Shown here: piece after piece, positions 25,601 to 34,571 of the stretch
Layout: every line of letters starts with the position of its first letter
Numbering within the stretch: the first letter of the stretch is position 1
Assembly (NCBI RefSeq): GCF_004296575.1
Contig: NZ_SAYT01000005.1
Location: 1-64,000 of the forward strand
Source of the DNA: Dyella amyloliquefaciens
GTDB lineage: Bacteria; Pseudomonadota; Gammaproteobacteria; Xanthomonadales; Rhodanobacteraceae
DNA: 64,000 nucleotides
Reading direction: 5' to 3'
Position numbers and translations under genes: made by a program
The notes under the pieces: model-generated
Database searches by the model: none
The model's input: only the letters and a program-made list of their open reading frames with translations
Told to the model about the DNA's origin: nothing

Positions 25601-26068
25601 CTAAGCCGCCTCGCTTTCGAGCGGCAGGCGGCAGAGTCGGCGTACGTCGAGCAAGGCCACGAATCCACCCTGCCACGGCAGCACGCCGTGCACCGGATCG
25701 TCCTGTCGCACGGTACCGCCGGGCGGCGGCGGCGTCATGTCCGCGCCCTGGGTGTGCACGAGGTCGCCGATGGCATCCACGCGCAGTCCCACCAGATGCG
25801 GGCCATGCGAAAGCATCACGAGGCGAACCTCGCCTTCGTCGCCATCATGAACTTCGGGCAGGCCGAGGCGGCGGCGTCCGTCCAGTACCGGCACGATGCG
25901 TCCGCGCAGATGACGAATACCCAGCAGATCCCGAGCCGCACCAGGCACGGGCGTGAGTTCGCCATCGCGAATCACTTCGCTGACTTCCTGCAGCGGCGCG
26001 GCATACAGCTGCCCGCCCAGCCGGAACGACAGCCAGCGATCATGGGTGTGGTTGGGAATGTCGCTCAA
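25601..26068 (-). CDS. cheW: Chemotaxis coupling protein CheW
   Basis: The 155-residue CheW domain protein has WLSFRLGGQLYAAPLQEVSEVI, PVPGAARDLLGIRHLRGRIVPVLD and VGLRVDAIGDLV at the expected places. It scaffolds receptors to CheA at the cell pole. The start is an uncommon TTG at 26068, with GGAG about ten bases ahead; no ATG is available in frame nearby. It is the last gene of the minus-strand chemotaxis operon, 37 bases after motD, the position also held by a CheW gene after motCD in Pseudomonas. Confidence 0.92.
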   Translation of the reverse strand: MSDIPNHTHDRWLSFRLGGQLYAAPLQEVSEVIRDGELTPVPGAARDLLGIRHLRGRIVPVLDGRRRLGLPEVHDGDEGEVRLVMLSHGPHLVGLRVDAIGDLVHTQGADMTPPPPGGTVRQDDPVHGVLPWQGGFVALLDVRRLCRLPLESEAA

Positions 26069-26105
26069 GACATTGACTCCGTGGCATGAGTGACGAAGGC
26101 ATGGA

Positions 26106-27221
26106 TCACGGCCCGTGCTCCGGTGTGACGAGACGCGGTGCGGTGATCGTGATGGCGCCAGCAGCCACCGGCGACACGATCGACTCGCGATCGGACTCCG
26201 ACTGCTGCTGCGCCATCGGCGCCGGCCCCACCAGTTTCACCCTGTTCACCGGCACCACCGCATCGACAGGCTCCGCCGACGGTACCGGCGACAGCGTTGC
26301 AATGGCAGGCAGGCCGGCGGACGACGTGGCCGGTGCAGGCGCACTGGCATCACCGGCACCGGCGAACTGGTTCTTGGTGTCCGCGTCGTTGAACAGGCGC
26401 TTCGGCGCACCGTCGTTGCTGAGGATGACGATCAGCACGCGGCGATTGTGGTTGCGTCCGTCCACGGTGGTGTTGTCGGCGGCAGGGCGATACTCGCTCC
26501 AGCCCACGATGCCCAGTCGTGCCGGATCAACGCCCTGCTCGGAAAACAGTCGCGCCACGGTGGCGGCGCGGGCGGCCGAAAGCTCCCAGTTGGAGGGATA
26601 CAACGTGCTGTTGATCGGCCGGTCGTCGGTGTAGCCCTCGATGCGCACCGGATTGGAGAACGGCTTGAGGATGTCCGCCATCTGGTCGAGCACGCCATTG
26701 GCCTGGTCGGACAGCTTCGCCGCGCCGCTGGCAAACAGGATGTCGGTACGCAGCTCGATCTCCAGCCAGTTGGTGGTCTTGCGCACGATCACCATCTGCT
26801 TGTCGATCAGCGGCTGCATCGCGCGCTGGATCTGGTCGCGGATCAGCTCGAGGTTCTTCTGCTCGGTGCGATCCTGCAGCGTCTGCCGCACGTCCATCAC
26901 GCGCACGTTCTGCGGCTTCGCAGGAATGGGCACGTTCACCGGCGTAGTTGCCGCACCGGGCTGGCCGGGTGGTGCAGCCATCGCGGGGTCCACGTTCTGC
27001 GGCGAGGTGCGCGTCTGCGGCATCGGTGCGATCACGTGGCTGGAACCGTTGAACGCCTCGATGATGGAGTTGGACATCACGCGGTACTTGCCTTCGTTCA
27101 CCACGGATACCGCATACATCACCACGAAGAAGGCGAGCAGCAGCGTCATCAGGTCGGCATAGGGGATGGCCCATGCCTCGTGATTGACGTGATCCTCGTG
27201 TTTTTTCTTCTTCCTGGCCAC
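26106..27221 (-). CDS. motD: Flagellar stator protein MotD (MotB family)
   Basis: The 371-residue product has a lysine-rich start, one membrane helix at about residues 18-40 bearing the proton-carrying Asp in AIPYADLMTLLLAFFVVMY, a plug/linker region, and an OmpA-like peptidoglycan-binding domain with GYTDDRPINS and NWELSAARA. A ~110-residue Pro/Ala/Val-rich tail follows the OmpA domain, longer than usual. With MotC it forms the torque-generating stator anchored to the wall. The start is GTG at 27221, 12 bases after the motC stop codon. motD rather than motB is used because of the cheA-motC-motD gene order. Confidence 0.9.
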   Translation of the reverse strand: MARKKKKHEDHVNHEAWAIPYADLMTLLLAFFVVMYAVSVVNEGKYRVMSNSIIEAFNGSSHVIAPMPQTRTSPQNVDPAMAAPPGQPGAATTPVNVPIPAKPQNVRVMDVRQTLQDRTEQKNLELIRDQIQRAMQPLIDKQMVIVRKTTNWLEIELRTDILFASGAAKLSDQANGVLDQMADILKPFSNPVRIEGYTDDRPINSTLYPSNWELSAARAATVARLFSEQGVDPARLGIVGWSEYRPAADNTTVDGRNHNRRVLIVILSNDGAPKRLFNDADTKNQFAGAGDASAPAPATSSAGLPAIATLSPVPSAEPVDAVVPVNRVKLVGPAPMAQQQSESDRESIVSPVAAGAITITAPRLVTPEHGP

Positions 27222-27233
27222 GGCAGCATCCGG

Positions 27234-27974
27234 TTAAGGCGTATAGCCCTGCAGCTTCGCTTCGATCTGCCGCGGGTTCGCACCCTCGGCAATCGCCACC
27301 AGACCCTCGATCAGGATCTCGCGCATCTGCGTCTGCTTGTGAATCAGGCTCTTCAGGCGCGCCGACATCGGCAGCATCAGCAGGTTGGCAAGCGCCACGC
27401 CGTAGATGGTGGCGACGAACGCCGCTGCGATGCCGTGACCGAGCTTGCTGGGGTCGGCGAGGTTCTGCATCACTGCCATCAGGCCCATCACGGCGCCGAT
27501 GATGCCCATGGTGGGCGAGAAGATGCCGGCGTTCTCGAACACCTTGGCGCCGGCGAGATCATGGTGCTCGCGCGCATCCACTTCCACTTCGAGCACGCCG
27601 CGGATGGCCTCCGGCTCGCTGCCATCCACCAGCAGCTGCAGGCCCTTGCGCACGAAGGTGTCGCTTTCCGAATCGATCTGCGGCTCCAGGCCCAGCAGGC
27701 CCTGCCGACGCGAGATCTCGCTCCAGCCGACGATGCGACTGATCAGGTCGCTGGGCTGGTGCTGCGGTGGCTTGTACACCAGCGGGAACAGCGTCATCGC
27801 ATGCTTGAGCACCTTGCCGGAGTTCTGCACCAGCAGCGCGGCGATGGTGCCGAGGAACACGATCACGAAGGCAGCCGGGTTCCACAGCGCTTCCACGCTG
27901 GAGCCCTTGAGGACGGTGCCGACGATGATGACGATGAACGCCAGGATCGTGCCGATGAGACTTACCAGGTCCAT
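27234..27974 (-). CDS. motC: Flagellar stator protein MotC (MotA family)
   Basis: The 246-residue product has four membrane helices: a pair at the N-terminus (about residues 4-22 and 31-51) and a pair at about 150-170 and 180-200. The MotA signature FENAGIFSPTMGIIGAVMGL and a cytoplasmic loop with charged residues that contact FliG are present. It forms the proton channel with MotD. Its ATG is one base beyond the cheA stop codon, so translation is probably coupled. This cheA-motC spacing leaves no room for the cheB gene found there in Pseudomonas. Confidence 0.92.
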   Translation of the reverse strand: MDLVSLIGTILAFIVIIVGTVLKGSSVEALWNPAAFVIVFLGTIAALLVQNSGKVLKHAMTLFPLVYKPPQHQPSDLISRIVGWSEISRRQGLLGLEPQIDSESDTFVRKGLQLLVDGSEPEAIRGVLEVEVDAREHHDLAGAKVFENAGIFSPTMGIIGAVMGLMAVMQNLADPSKLGHGIAAAFVATIYGVALANLLMLPMSARLKSLIHKQTQMREILIEGLVAIAEGANPRQIEAKLQGYTP

Positions 27975-27975
27975 G

Positions 27976-29934
27976 TCAGGCGCTCATTCGCAGTGTAGGG
28001 AGAAGTTGGCCGTCGGCGTCCGCCAGGCCGGCAAGATCCATCACCAGCGCCAGACGGCCGTCGCCGGTGACGGTCGCGCCTGCCACGGCAGGCACGCCTT
28101 CGAACAGGGGACCAAGCGGCTTCACCATCACGTCTTCGCGACCCAGCACCTCGTGCACGAGGCAACCCAGGCGCAGATGGCCGATGTGCAGCACCACCAC
28201 GTGACCGCCGGGCAGATCGTTCACGCCCACCCAACCGGCGAGATCAGCCAGCGCCAAGGCACGTCCACGATGCGAAGCGACCACGCGGCCGTCCAATTGC
28301 TGTTGCTGGCCCGGCGCCATTTCGAACACTTCCTCGACGTTGCTGAGCGGCAGCGCGAGCAGGCGCGCGCCCACGCGCACCATCAGCACGCGCTGGATGG
28401 CCAGCGTCAGCGGCACGGCGAGTTCCAGCGTACTGCCGCGACCGAGCTTCGAGCGCACCTGCAAGATGCCGCCGAGCTCGGCCACGCGCGTCTTCACCAC
28501 GTCCATGCCCACGCCGCGACCGGAGATGTCGGAGACGGTGGCGGCCGTGCTGAAGCCGGGTCGGAAGATCAGTTCATAGCATTCGTTTTCGGTGAGGCGC
28601 GCGGCTTGCGCCTCATCGATGACGCCCTTCTCCACCGCTTTGCGGCGCAGGACGTCGGGATTCATGCCTCGTCCGTCATCGGACACGGAGATGACGATGC
28701 GCTCGCCACGCTGGCTCGCCGACAACGTGACCTTGCCCTTGCGCGGCTTGCCGGCGCGCTCGCGATCGGCCGGCATTTCCAGGCCGTGGTCGAGCGCGTT
28801 GCGGATCAGGTGCACCATCGGATCGGCCAGCGATTCGACCAGGCTGCGATCGAGATCGGTGCCCTCTCCTTCCTGCACCAGCTCCACTTCCTTGCCGAGC
28901 TGGCGCGAAAGGTCGCGCACGATGCGCGGGAAGCGCTGGAACAGACGGCCGACCGGCTGCATGCGCATGCCTAGCACGGCGTTCTGCAGCGCATCGGCCA
29001 CGCGATCGAGTTCGCTCGCGGCGAGCGCGAGGGTTTCATCGCCCTGCTTCGCCGCAAGGCTCAGCAGGCGATTGCGCACCAGCACCAGTTCACCGGCGCG
29101 ATGCACGAGGGAATCGAGGCGCGCGGTATCCACGCGCACGGTGTTTTCCGGCGGCGGCGCGGCATGCCGCGCGGCGGACGACTGCGTCGGAGGCGATGCG
29201 GGTGCGGGAGCCGGCGCGGAAGCCATGCCGCTGGGCGCCGAACCTTTGCCATGCAGGTTGTCCAGCAGGGCTTCGAATTCGTCGTCGCTGATGGTGTCCG
29301 ACGCGGACGATGCCTGCGGCGCGTCGTGCGCACCCGGCGAGCCACCCTTGCCATGCAGGTTGTCCAGCAGCGCTTCGAACTCGTCGTCGGAAATCGCGCC
29401 TGCATCGGCCGGGGCCGCAGCAGGTGCACCCGGCGCGCCGCCGGTGCCGTAGAGGCTGTCCAGCAGGGCTTCGAATTCGGAATCGTCGATGCTGCCGTCG
29501 CTCGGCGGCGGTGCGACGGGCGCGGCAACCGGCTTCGGCGCGGGAACTGCACGTGCCCCCGGCGACAGGCGATCGAGCAGTCCCTTCGGCGGCATGGCCA
29601 TGGCCTGGCCGCCGGCCAACGCGGCCAGCATGTCGTTGAGCAGGTCCAGCGCTTCAAGCAGCGCATCCATGCGTTCGGCATCGATCAGCAACTGTCCGTT
29701 GCGCGCTACGTTGAGCAGGTCTTCCGCGTGATGGCACAGCTGCACCATCGGCTCGACGGCGAGGAAGCCCGCGCCGCCCTTCACCGTGTGGAACGCGCGA
29801 AACACCGCGTTCAGCAGCTCGCTGTCGCGCGGAGCGCCTTCCAGCCCGATCAGCTGGTCGCCCAGGCGCTGCACGAGGTCCCCGGCTTCCACCAGGAAGG
29901 CATCGCGCAGCTCGCTGTCGAACGTGGGATCCAT
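27976..29934 (-). CDS. cheA: Chemotaxis histidine kinase CheA
   Basis: The 652-residue product has an HPt domain with phospho-acceptor His49 in FHTVKGGAGFL, a long linker, a dimerisation helix pair from about 268, HATPase with HLIRNALDHGLE, VSDDGRGMNPD and GRGVGMDVVKTRV, and a C-terminal CheW-like domain. It autophosphorylates on receptor signals and passes phosphate to CheY. In place of an obvious P2 domain, the linker carries three copies of a 16-residue block with core EFEALLDxLHGKG at about 150-165, 182-197 and 216-231. The ATG at 29934 has AAGGACAG ahead. A palindromic element separates it from cheZ. Confidence 0.95.
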   Translation of the reverse strand: MDPTFDSELRDAFLVEAGDLVQRLGDQLIGLEGAPRDSELLNAVFRAFHTVKGGAGFLAVEPMVQLCHHAEDLLNVARNGQLLIDAERMDALLEALDLLNDMLAALAGGQAMAMPPKGLLDRLSPGARAVPAPKPVAAPVAPPPSDGSIDDSEFEALLDSLYGTGGAPGAPAAAPADAGAISDDEFEALLDNLHGKGGSPGAHDAPQASSASDTISDDEFEALLDNLHGKGSAPSGMASAPAPAPASPPTQSSAARHAAPPPENTVRVDTARLDSLVHRAGELVLVRNRLLSLAAKQGDETLALAASELDRVADALQNAVLGMRMQPVGRLFQRFPRIVRDLSRQLGKEVELVQEGEGTDLDRSLVESLADPMVHLIRNALDHGLEMPADRERAGKPRKGKVTLSASQRGERIVISVSDDGRGMNPDVLRRKAVEKGVIDEAQAARLTENECYELIFRPGFSTAATVSDISGRGVGMDVVKTRVAELGGILQVRSKLGRGSTLELAVPLTLAIQRVLMVRVGARLLALPLSNVEEVFEMAPGQQQQLDGRVVASHRGRALALADLAGWVGVNDLPGGHVVVLHIGHLRLGCLVHEVLGREDVMVKPLGPLFEGVPAVAGATVTGDGRLALVMDLAGLADADGQLLPTLRMSA

Positions 29935-29952
29935 CAGGAGTCTGTCCTTGGT

Positions 29953-30151
29953 GCTTGTTCATGAACTCGGCCTTGCCCCACCGTCATTCCCGCGAAAGCG
30001 GGACAAGCGCACAGCGCCCGCAGGGCGGCCCCGAAGGGGCGAGCGCAGCGAGTAATCCAGTGACTTTCACCCCATGGCGAAGGCACTGGATCCCCGCTTT
30101 CGCGGGGATGACGTAGGGGAGATAACCGCCATGCCGAGATCATGAGCAGGC
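29953..30151. repeat. Palindromic repeat element between cheA and cheZ
   Basis: The inner arms CCCGCGAAAGCGGG (ending at 30002) and CCCCGCTTTCGCGGGG (from 30092) belong to longer inverted segments, 29976-30002 and 30092-30119, that also share CGTCAT/ATGACG and CCCC/GGGG. Outer arms of 19 bases (29953-29971 and 30133-30151) match at 15 positions, with GCCGAG and a CATGAGCAGGC end. The core contains CCAGTG/CACTGG. The whole looks like a small mobile palindromic element (MITE or BIME type) inserted between two operon genes. Confidence 0.65.
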
Positions 30152-30153
30152 TC

Positions 30154-30795
30154 TTAGAAGCCGAATTCGCTCAGCAGGCGGTCCGCCTCGTCCTGGCTGG
30201 TGACCTTGACCGGCGCGGCCGCGGCTTCGCCGTTGGCGAGCGCACCGGTGAGACTCACCAGTTCCAGCAGCGAGTTCTCCACGCTGCCGATGAAGTTGAC
30301 GACCTTCTTGATGCGCTGGCCGGCGAGATCCTGCCAGGACTGCGCCACCACGAAATCAGCCAGGCCATCGCGGCATTCGTTGGCGAACGACTGTGCCTGC
30401 TTCGCCAGCACATGGGCCACGTCTCCGTCGGGCGTGCCGTCGATCACGGCGTTGGCGTTCTCGGCCACCGCCTCTGCCTGCGGACGCATGCGCTCGGCGA
30501 AATCGAGCGTGCGATGCGCAGCCTGCGAACTCATTTCCAGCACGTCCTGCAGGTGCTGGCGTGCGTCGGCGACGCTGCCCGGCACGCCTTCCTGCGCGAG
30601 GTCGCCACCGAGGCGGCGCACGGCGTCGTGCAGGTCACGGGCCAGCAGGCCCAGCGCGCGGAACATGCGCTGCTCGCGCTGGCGCACCAGCACGTCGAGG
30701 GCCTGCTCGAAGGCGGCACCATCGGTGCTGTTGAGCAGGTCGTGCAATTCCTGCGGCATCGAGCCGCCGTCCATCAGGGACACTTGGGCGTTCAT
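30154..30795 (-). CDS. cheZ: CheY-phosphate phosphatase CheZ
   Basis: The 213-residue, mostly helical product has the catalytic segment [14 protein letters not shown] (Asp and Gln of the active site) at about residues 152-165, and the C-terminal CheY-binding tail [10 protein letters not shown]. It dephosphorylates CheY-P at the motor or pole. The ATG overlaps the cheY TGA as ATGA. Downstream, a palindromic element begins three bases beyond its stop codon, separating it from cheA. Confidence 0.94.
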   Translation of the reverse strand: MNAQVSLMDGGSMPQELHDLLNSTDGAAFEQALDVLVRQREQRMFRALGLLARDLHDAVRRLGGDLAQEGVPGSVADARQHLQDVLEMSSQAAHRTLDFAERMRPQAEAVAENANAVIDGTPDGDVAHVLAKQAQSFANECRDGLADFVVAQSWQDLAGQRIKKVVNFIGSVENSLLELVSLTGALANGEAAAAPVKVTSQDEADRLLSEFGF

Positions 30796-31187
30796 GCGGT
30801 CGCTCCGCTGGCGGCAAGCCGCTCGAAGATCTTGGTGAGTTTTTCCTGCAGCGTGGCCGCGGTGAACGGCTTCACGATGTAGCCGTTCACGCCGGCCTGG
30901 GCGGCAGCGATGATCTGGTCGCGGTTGTTCTCGGCAGTGACCATCAGTACCGGCATGCCCTTCAGCGAGGGCTCGGCGCGGATCGCGCGCAGCAGGTCGA
31001 TGCCGGTCATGTTCGGCATGTTCCAGTCGGTGACGACCAGGTCGAAGGCGTTCGCCTTCAGCATGGTCAGTGCGTTCTCGCCGTCGTCGGCTTCCTGGAT
31101 GAGCGGATTGCTGAAACCCAGCTCCACCAGCAAGTTGCGGACGATGCGCCGCATGGTGGAAAAATCGTCCACCACGAGGATTTTCAT
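30792..31187 (-). CDS. cheY: Chemotaxis response regulator CheY
   Basis: The 131-residue single receiver domain has all key residues: Asp7/Asp8, phospho-acceptor Asp54, Thr84 and Lys106. The [20 protein letters not shown] start is typical of polar-flagellate CheY. Phosphorylated CheY binds FliM to switch rotation. The ATG at 31187 is chosen because homology starts there, with GGACAAGAAC ahead. It lies 73 bases after fliA and overlaps cheZ by four bases. Confidence 0.96.
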   Translation of the reverse strand: MKILVVDDFSTMRRIVRNLLVELGFSNPLIQEADDGENALTMLKANAFDLVVTDWNMPNMTGIDLLRAIRAEPSLKGMPVLMVTAENNRDQIIAAAQAGVNGYIVKPFTAATLQEKLTKIFERLAASGATA

Positions 31188-31260
31188 GTTCTTGTCCAAA
31201 GGGAGCTCCGCTTTTCTTATGAACGTGACAGGGATCGGGAAACTGGAAAGGTCAACGGGA

Positions 31261-32034
31261 TCAACGTGCTGCTCTGCTCTTCCTCGTTCCTCTTTCCCCC
31301 GTTCCTGATTCAGTCCATCCATCCATGCGCGCGCGCAAGCGCACGATGGCCTGGCCGTGGATCTGGCAGACGCGCGACTCGGTCACCCCAAGCACCGCGC
31401 CAATTTCCTTGAGGTTCAACTCCTCTTCGTAATACAGCGACATCACCAGCTGCTCGCGTTCCGGCAGGCTGCCGATGGCCTCGATCAGTGCCTCGCGCAT
31501 GCCGTTGTTCTCGACGCTCTCCGCCGGCCCGACGCTGTCGCCGTCGGCCACGTCGAACGCTGCGCCGCCTTCGGCATCGTCCGGCGCCGACAGGCTCAGC
31601 AACCGGGCGCTCGCCGCATCAGCCAGCACCTGGTGGTATTCCTCGGCACCCATGCCCAGGCGCCGCATCACTTCGGCGTCCTCGGCATCCTTGCCGGTTT
31701 CGATCTCGATCTGGCGTACCACTTCGGCCATCTCGCGCACCTTTCGGTGCACCGAGCGGGGCGTCCAGTCGGTGCGGCGCAGTTCGTCGAGCATCGCGCC
31801 ACGGATGCGGATGCCCGCAAACGTCTCGAAGCTCGCATTGCGTCCGGTGGCGAAATTACGCGCCGCTTCCAGCAGCCCGATCATGCCGGCCTGGATCAGG
31901 TCGCTCACGTCCACGCTCGGCGGCAGGCGGCCCATCAGGTGATAGGCAATCCGTCGCACCAGCGGCGCATGCTGGCGAACCAATTGATCGGCACTTTGCC
32001 GTTGCAGTTGCAGGTATTCGGAAGCCACGCTCAT
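31261..32034 (-). CDS. fliA: Flagellar sigma factor FliA (sigma28)
   Basis: The 257-residue sigma factor has region 2 ([32 protein letters not shown]) and region 4 ([33 protein letters not shown]). It drives late genes such as fliC, whose upstream DNA here contains a matching promoter. The ATG is three bases after the flhG stop codon. A tail of about 20 polar residues extends beyond region 4. No FlgM anti-sigma gene lies in the window. Confidence 0.95.
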   Translation of the reverse strand: MSVASEYLQLQRQSADQLVRQHAPLVRRIAYHLMGRLPPSVDVSDLIQAGMIGLLEAARNFATGRNASFETFAGIRIRGAMLDELRRTDWTPRSVHRKVREMAEVVRQIEIETGKDAEDAEVMRRLGMGAEEYHQVLADAASARLLSLSAPDDAEGGAAFDVADGDSVGPAESVENNGMREALIEAIGSLPEREQLVMSLYYEEELNLKEIGAVLGVTESRVCQIHGQAIVRLRARMDGWTESGTGERGTRKSRAAR

Positions 32035-32037
32035 GTC

Positions 32038-32979
32038 TCACCACCCAGTAGCCACTGCGGCCTGCCTGCTGAAGAAGGCAATACGGTCCAGGCCCAGTCG
32101 CTCGGGTTCACCCCATGTATCGACCGCACCTGCCAATTGCTTGAATGCCTGGCCCGAACGACTCGACGGCCACAGGTCCACCACCGCGCTCTGGCGCTTG
32201 ATGGCCTGCCTGAGCCGCTCGTCGTTCGGCACCATCCCCATGAATTCCAGGGCCACGTCGAGGAAGCGATCACTCACCCGGGCCAGCTTCTGGTGCAGCT
32301 GCTTGGCCTCGCCGAGGTTGCGCACCATGTTCGCGACCATGCGGAAACGCCGTACGCCGAAGTCGCGGCTCAACACCTTGAGCATCGCGTAGGCATCGGT
32401 GAGCGAGGCCGGCTCATCGCAGACCACCAGCACCACGTCGTCGGCCGCCGCGGCGAACATCGCCACGTTGTCGGACACGCCCGCGGCGGTATCCACCAGC
32501 AGGTAGTCCGGCGGCGTCACCAGGTCGTCGAAGGCGCGGATCACCGCTGCGTGCTCGTTGTTGCTGAGCTGCGCGAGGCGACGCGTGCCCGACCCGGCCG
32601 GCACCACCTTGAGACCGTGCGGTGCGGGAAGCAGCAGGTCCTCGATGGCGCAGGTGCCGTCCAGCAGATGCCCGATGTGGCGCGTGGGCGTGAGGCCCAG
32701 CAGCACGTCGATGTTCGCCAGCCCCATGTCGGCGTCGAGCAGGATCACCTCGTGCCCGGCCATCGACAGCGCCATGCCGAGGTTCACCGACACCGTGGTC
32801 TTGCCTACGCCGCCCTTGCCGCCCGCCACCGCGATGGCGCGGCAGCGTTTGCGGGGCGGTGGCGGACTGGCCAGGCCGAAGGCCTGGTCCTGTCCCGAAG
32901 GTTGCCTGCCATGCCGTTCCGCCAGGGCACGCAACATGCCCTCCAGGCCGATCGCCTGATTCATTGCAAATGCGCTCAT
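32038..32979 (-). CDS. flhG: MinD-like ATPase FlhG (FleN)
   Basis: The 313-residue ParA/MinD ATPase has the deviant P-loop GGKGGVGKTT at 53-62, LLDADMGLANIDVLLGL, and DYLLVDTAAGVSDNV. An N-terminal helix (MNQAIGLEGMLRAL) resembles the FlhF-activating DQAxxLR helix. FlhG limits the number of polar flagella by acting on FlhF and on FleQ. The ATG overlaps the flhF stop codon (ATGA). An open extension upstream of 32979 overlaps flhF coding and is not used. Confidence 0.94.
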   Translation of the reverse strand: MSAFAMNQAIGLEGMLRALAERHGRQPSGQDQAFGLASPPPPRKRCRAIAVAGGKGGVGKTTVSVNLGMALSMAGHEVILLDADMGLANIDVLLGLTPTRHIGHLLDGTCAIEDLLLPAPHGLKVVPAGSGTRRLAQLSNNEHAAVIRAFDDLVTPPDYLLVDTAAGVSDNVAMFAAAADDVVLVVCDEPASLTDAYAMLKVLSRDFGVRRFRMVANMVRNLGEAKQLHQKLARVSDRFLDVALEFMGMVPNDERLRQAIKRQSAVVDLWPSSRSGQAFKQLAGAVDTWGEPERLGLDRIAFFSRQAAVATGW

Positions 32980-34439
32980 GCGTTTGCCACCGCGAGTCCG
33001 AAACGTTCCGCCATCACATCGTCGTCCGCAGTCGCGGCGGCGTTGCCCTTGAGCACCTGGGCGGCGCGGCACACCAGCACGCGCGCATCAGCGGCGGCGA
33101 TGTCTTCCGGCACGCGCTGGCCGTCGGTGATGTAGTCGAGCGCGAGCCGGTGGCGGATGAGAACCGACAGCGCGCCACCGAGGCTGGGGGCCTCGTCGAG
33201 CTTGGTGAGGATGCATGCATGCGGACGCAGCGGCAGGTACGAGCGCACCGCTTCGTCGAGCGACGGCGCCTGCGCATTGGCGGCGAGCACCAGGCACGCA
33301 CGCAGGTCTCCACCGTTGGAAAGCACATCCAGCTGCTGCGTCAGGCGCGGATCACTGCCGGCCACGCCAGCGGTATCGACCAGCACGGTATGGCAACCGC
33401 GCAGCAGGCCCAGCACCTGGCGCAGGCTGTCGGCGTCGTAGGCCGGATACACGCGCACGCCGAGCAGACGGCCGTAATGTTCCAGCTGGGCTGTCGCGCC
33501 GATGCGGTAATGATCGGTGCTGACCAGCGCCACCTGATTGGCGCCGTGACGCATCACCGCACGCGCGGCGAGCTTGGCGATCGTGGTGGTCTTGCCGACG
33601 CCGGTCGGACCGACCAGTGCAGTGACGCCCGGACGCTCGGACAGGTCGCGGCGACTGATCGACAGGCTGCGGCTCAGCATGCCCAGCGGCAGGTAACGCG
33701 CCTGCTCGGCATTGAGGTTGCTCGGCAGATCGTCGACCAGCTGGCGGGCGACATCGGATTCGATGCCCAGGCGCGTCATCTCGCGCAGCACGCGGGCACG
33801 CAGCGGCTGGCGGCGCTCCATGTCGTTCCAGATCAGGCTGGAGAGCTGCGTTTCCAGCAGGTCGCGCAGGCTGCCCAGTTCGGCGCGCACGCGAGCGTTG
33901 TCCTGCATGGCGCGCTCGAGCAGCGGATGGATCGGTGCGGATGGATCGAACGATCCGATGGGCGCCACGGCCTCGACCGGAGCGGCGGGCGCCGCCGATG
34001 CGACTGGCATCCGGATCGGCGCGGGCGCGGCGGCCTGCACGGGCGACTCGACGGCACGCGGCGCTGCCACGCGCGACGGCAACGGGTCCGCGGACGGCGG
34101 CACGAAGTGCGCACGGCGCGAAAGCGACACCGTCACGCCGTCGTCACCATGACGGCTGGCCGTCGGCAGCGGCGGCGGAGTCACGTCGCCACGACGGATC
34201 GCCGCCGGCTTCGACTCCACCGGTGCTGGATCGGCCGGCGTATGCGACTCGACGTGCAGCGGCGCGCCGTGGCGGGCTGCCTCGCGCACCAGCGCCTCGT
34301 CGAAATCGACTGCGGCAATGATCTCGATGCCCTCGTCCATGCGACGCGTGGAGAGGATCACCGCATCCGGGCCCTGCTCCTCGCGCACTTCACGCATGGC
34401 CTGGCGCATGTCGGCGGCCACGAAACGTTTGATCTTCAT
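32976..34439 (-). CDS. flhF: Flagellar placement GTPase FlhF
   Basis: The 487-residue SRP-type GTPase has a basic N-terminal B domain, a low-complexity Pro/Ala linker (about 65-165), an N domain, and a G domain with P-loop GPTGVGKT at 277-284, VSTDHYRIGATAQLEHY and TVLVDTAGVAGSDPR. It directs flagellum assembly to the pole. The ATG at 34439 has CTGGAG ahead. A 132-base gap separates it from flhA, and a weak sigma54-like sequence lies in that gap. Confidence 0.95.
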   Translation of the reverse strand: MKIKRFVAADMRQAMREVREEQGPDAVILSTRRMDEGIEIIAAVDFDEALVREAARHGAPLHVESHTPADPAPVESKPAAIRRGDVTPPPLPTASRHGDDGVTVSLSRRAHFVPPSADPLPSRVAAPRAVESPVQAAAPAPIRMPVASAAPAAPVEAVAPIGSFDPSAPIHPLLERAMQDNARVRAELGSLRDLLETQLSSLIWNDMERRQPLRARVLREMTRLGIESDVARQLVDDLPSNLNAEQARYLPLGMLSRSLSISRRDLSERPGVTALVGPTGVGKTTTIAKLAARAVMRHGANQVALVSTDHYRIGATAQLEHYGRLLGVRVYPAYDADSLRQVLGLLRGCHTVLVDTAGVAGSDPRLTQQLDVLSNGGDLRACLVLAANAQAPSLDEAVRSYLPLRPHACILTKLDEAPSLGGALSVLIRHRLALDYITDGQRVPEDIAAADARVLVCRAAQVLKGNAAATADDDVMAERFGLAVANA

Positions 34440-34524
34440 GCGTTGAAACTCCAGGAGCGCGCGGCGCAGGTGGCGTGCAACGTCGCGTCCGCACGACGGC
34501 GGAATCCGCCCGTCGATGCGTTTG

Positions 34525-34540
34525 CGCTACTCATCTGCCA
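34525..34540 (-). promoter_or_regulatory. Weak candidate sigma54 promoter upstream of flhF
   Basis: The minus strand reads TGGCAGATGAGTAGCG, with the invariant GG and GC at the correct 12-base offset and TGGCA intact, but a poor -12 flank (TAGCG instead of TTGCW). It is in the 132-base flhA/flhF gap, the place expected for a FleQ/sigma54-driven flhF promoter. Confidence 0.3.
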
Positions 34541-34571
34541 ACCCTGCTTCGTCATCGCTCTGTCCCTTGTC

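Noticed and set aside
26115-27998. A 627-codon open frame on the plus strand
   Set aside because: Mirror frame of motD and motC, with His/Arg-rich low-complexity sequence and no domain.
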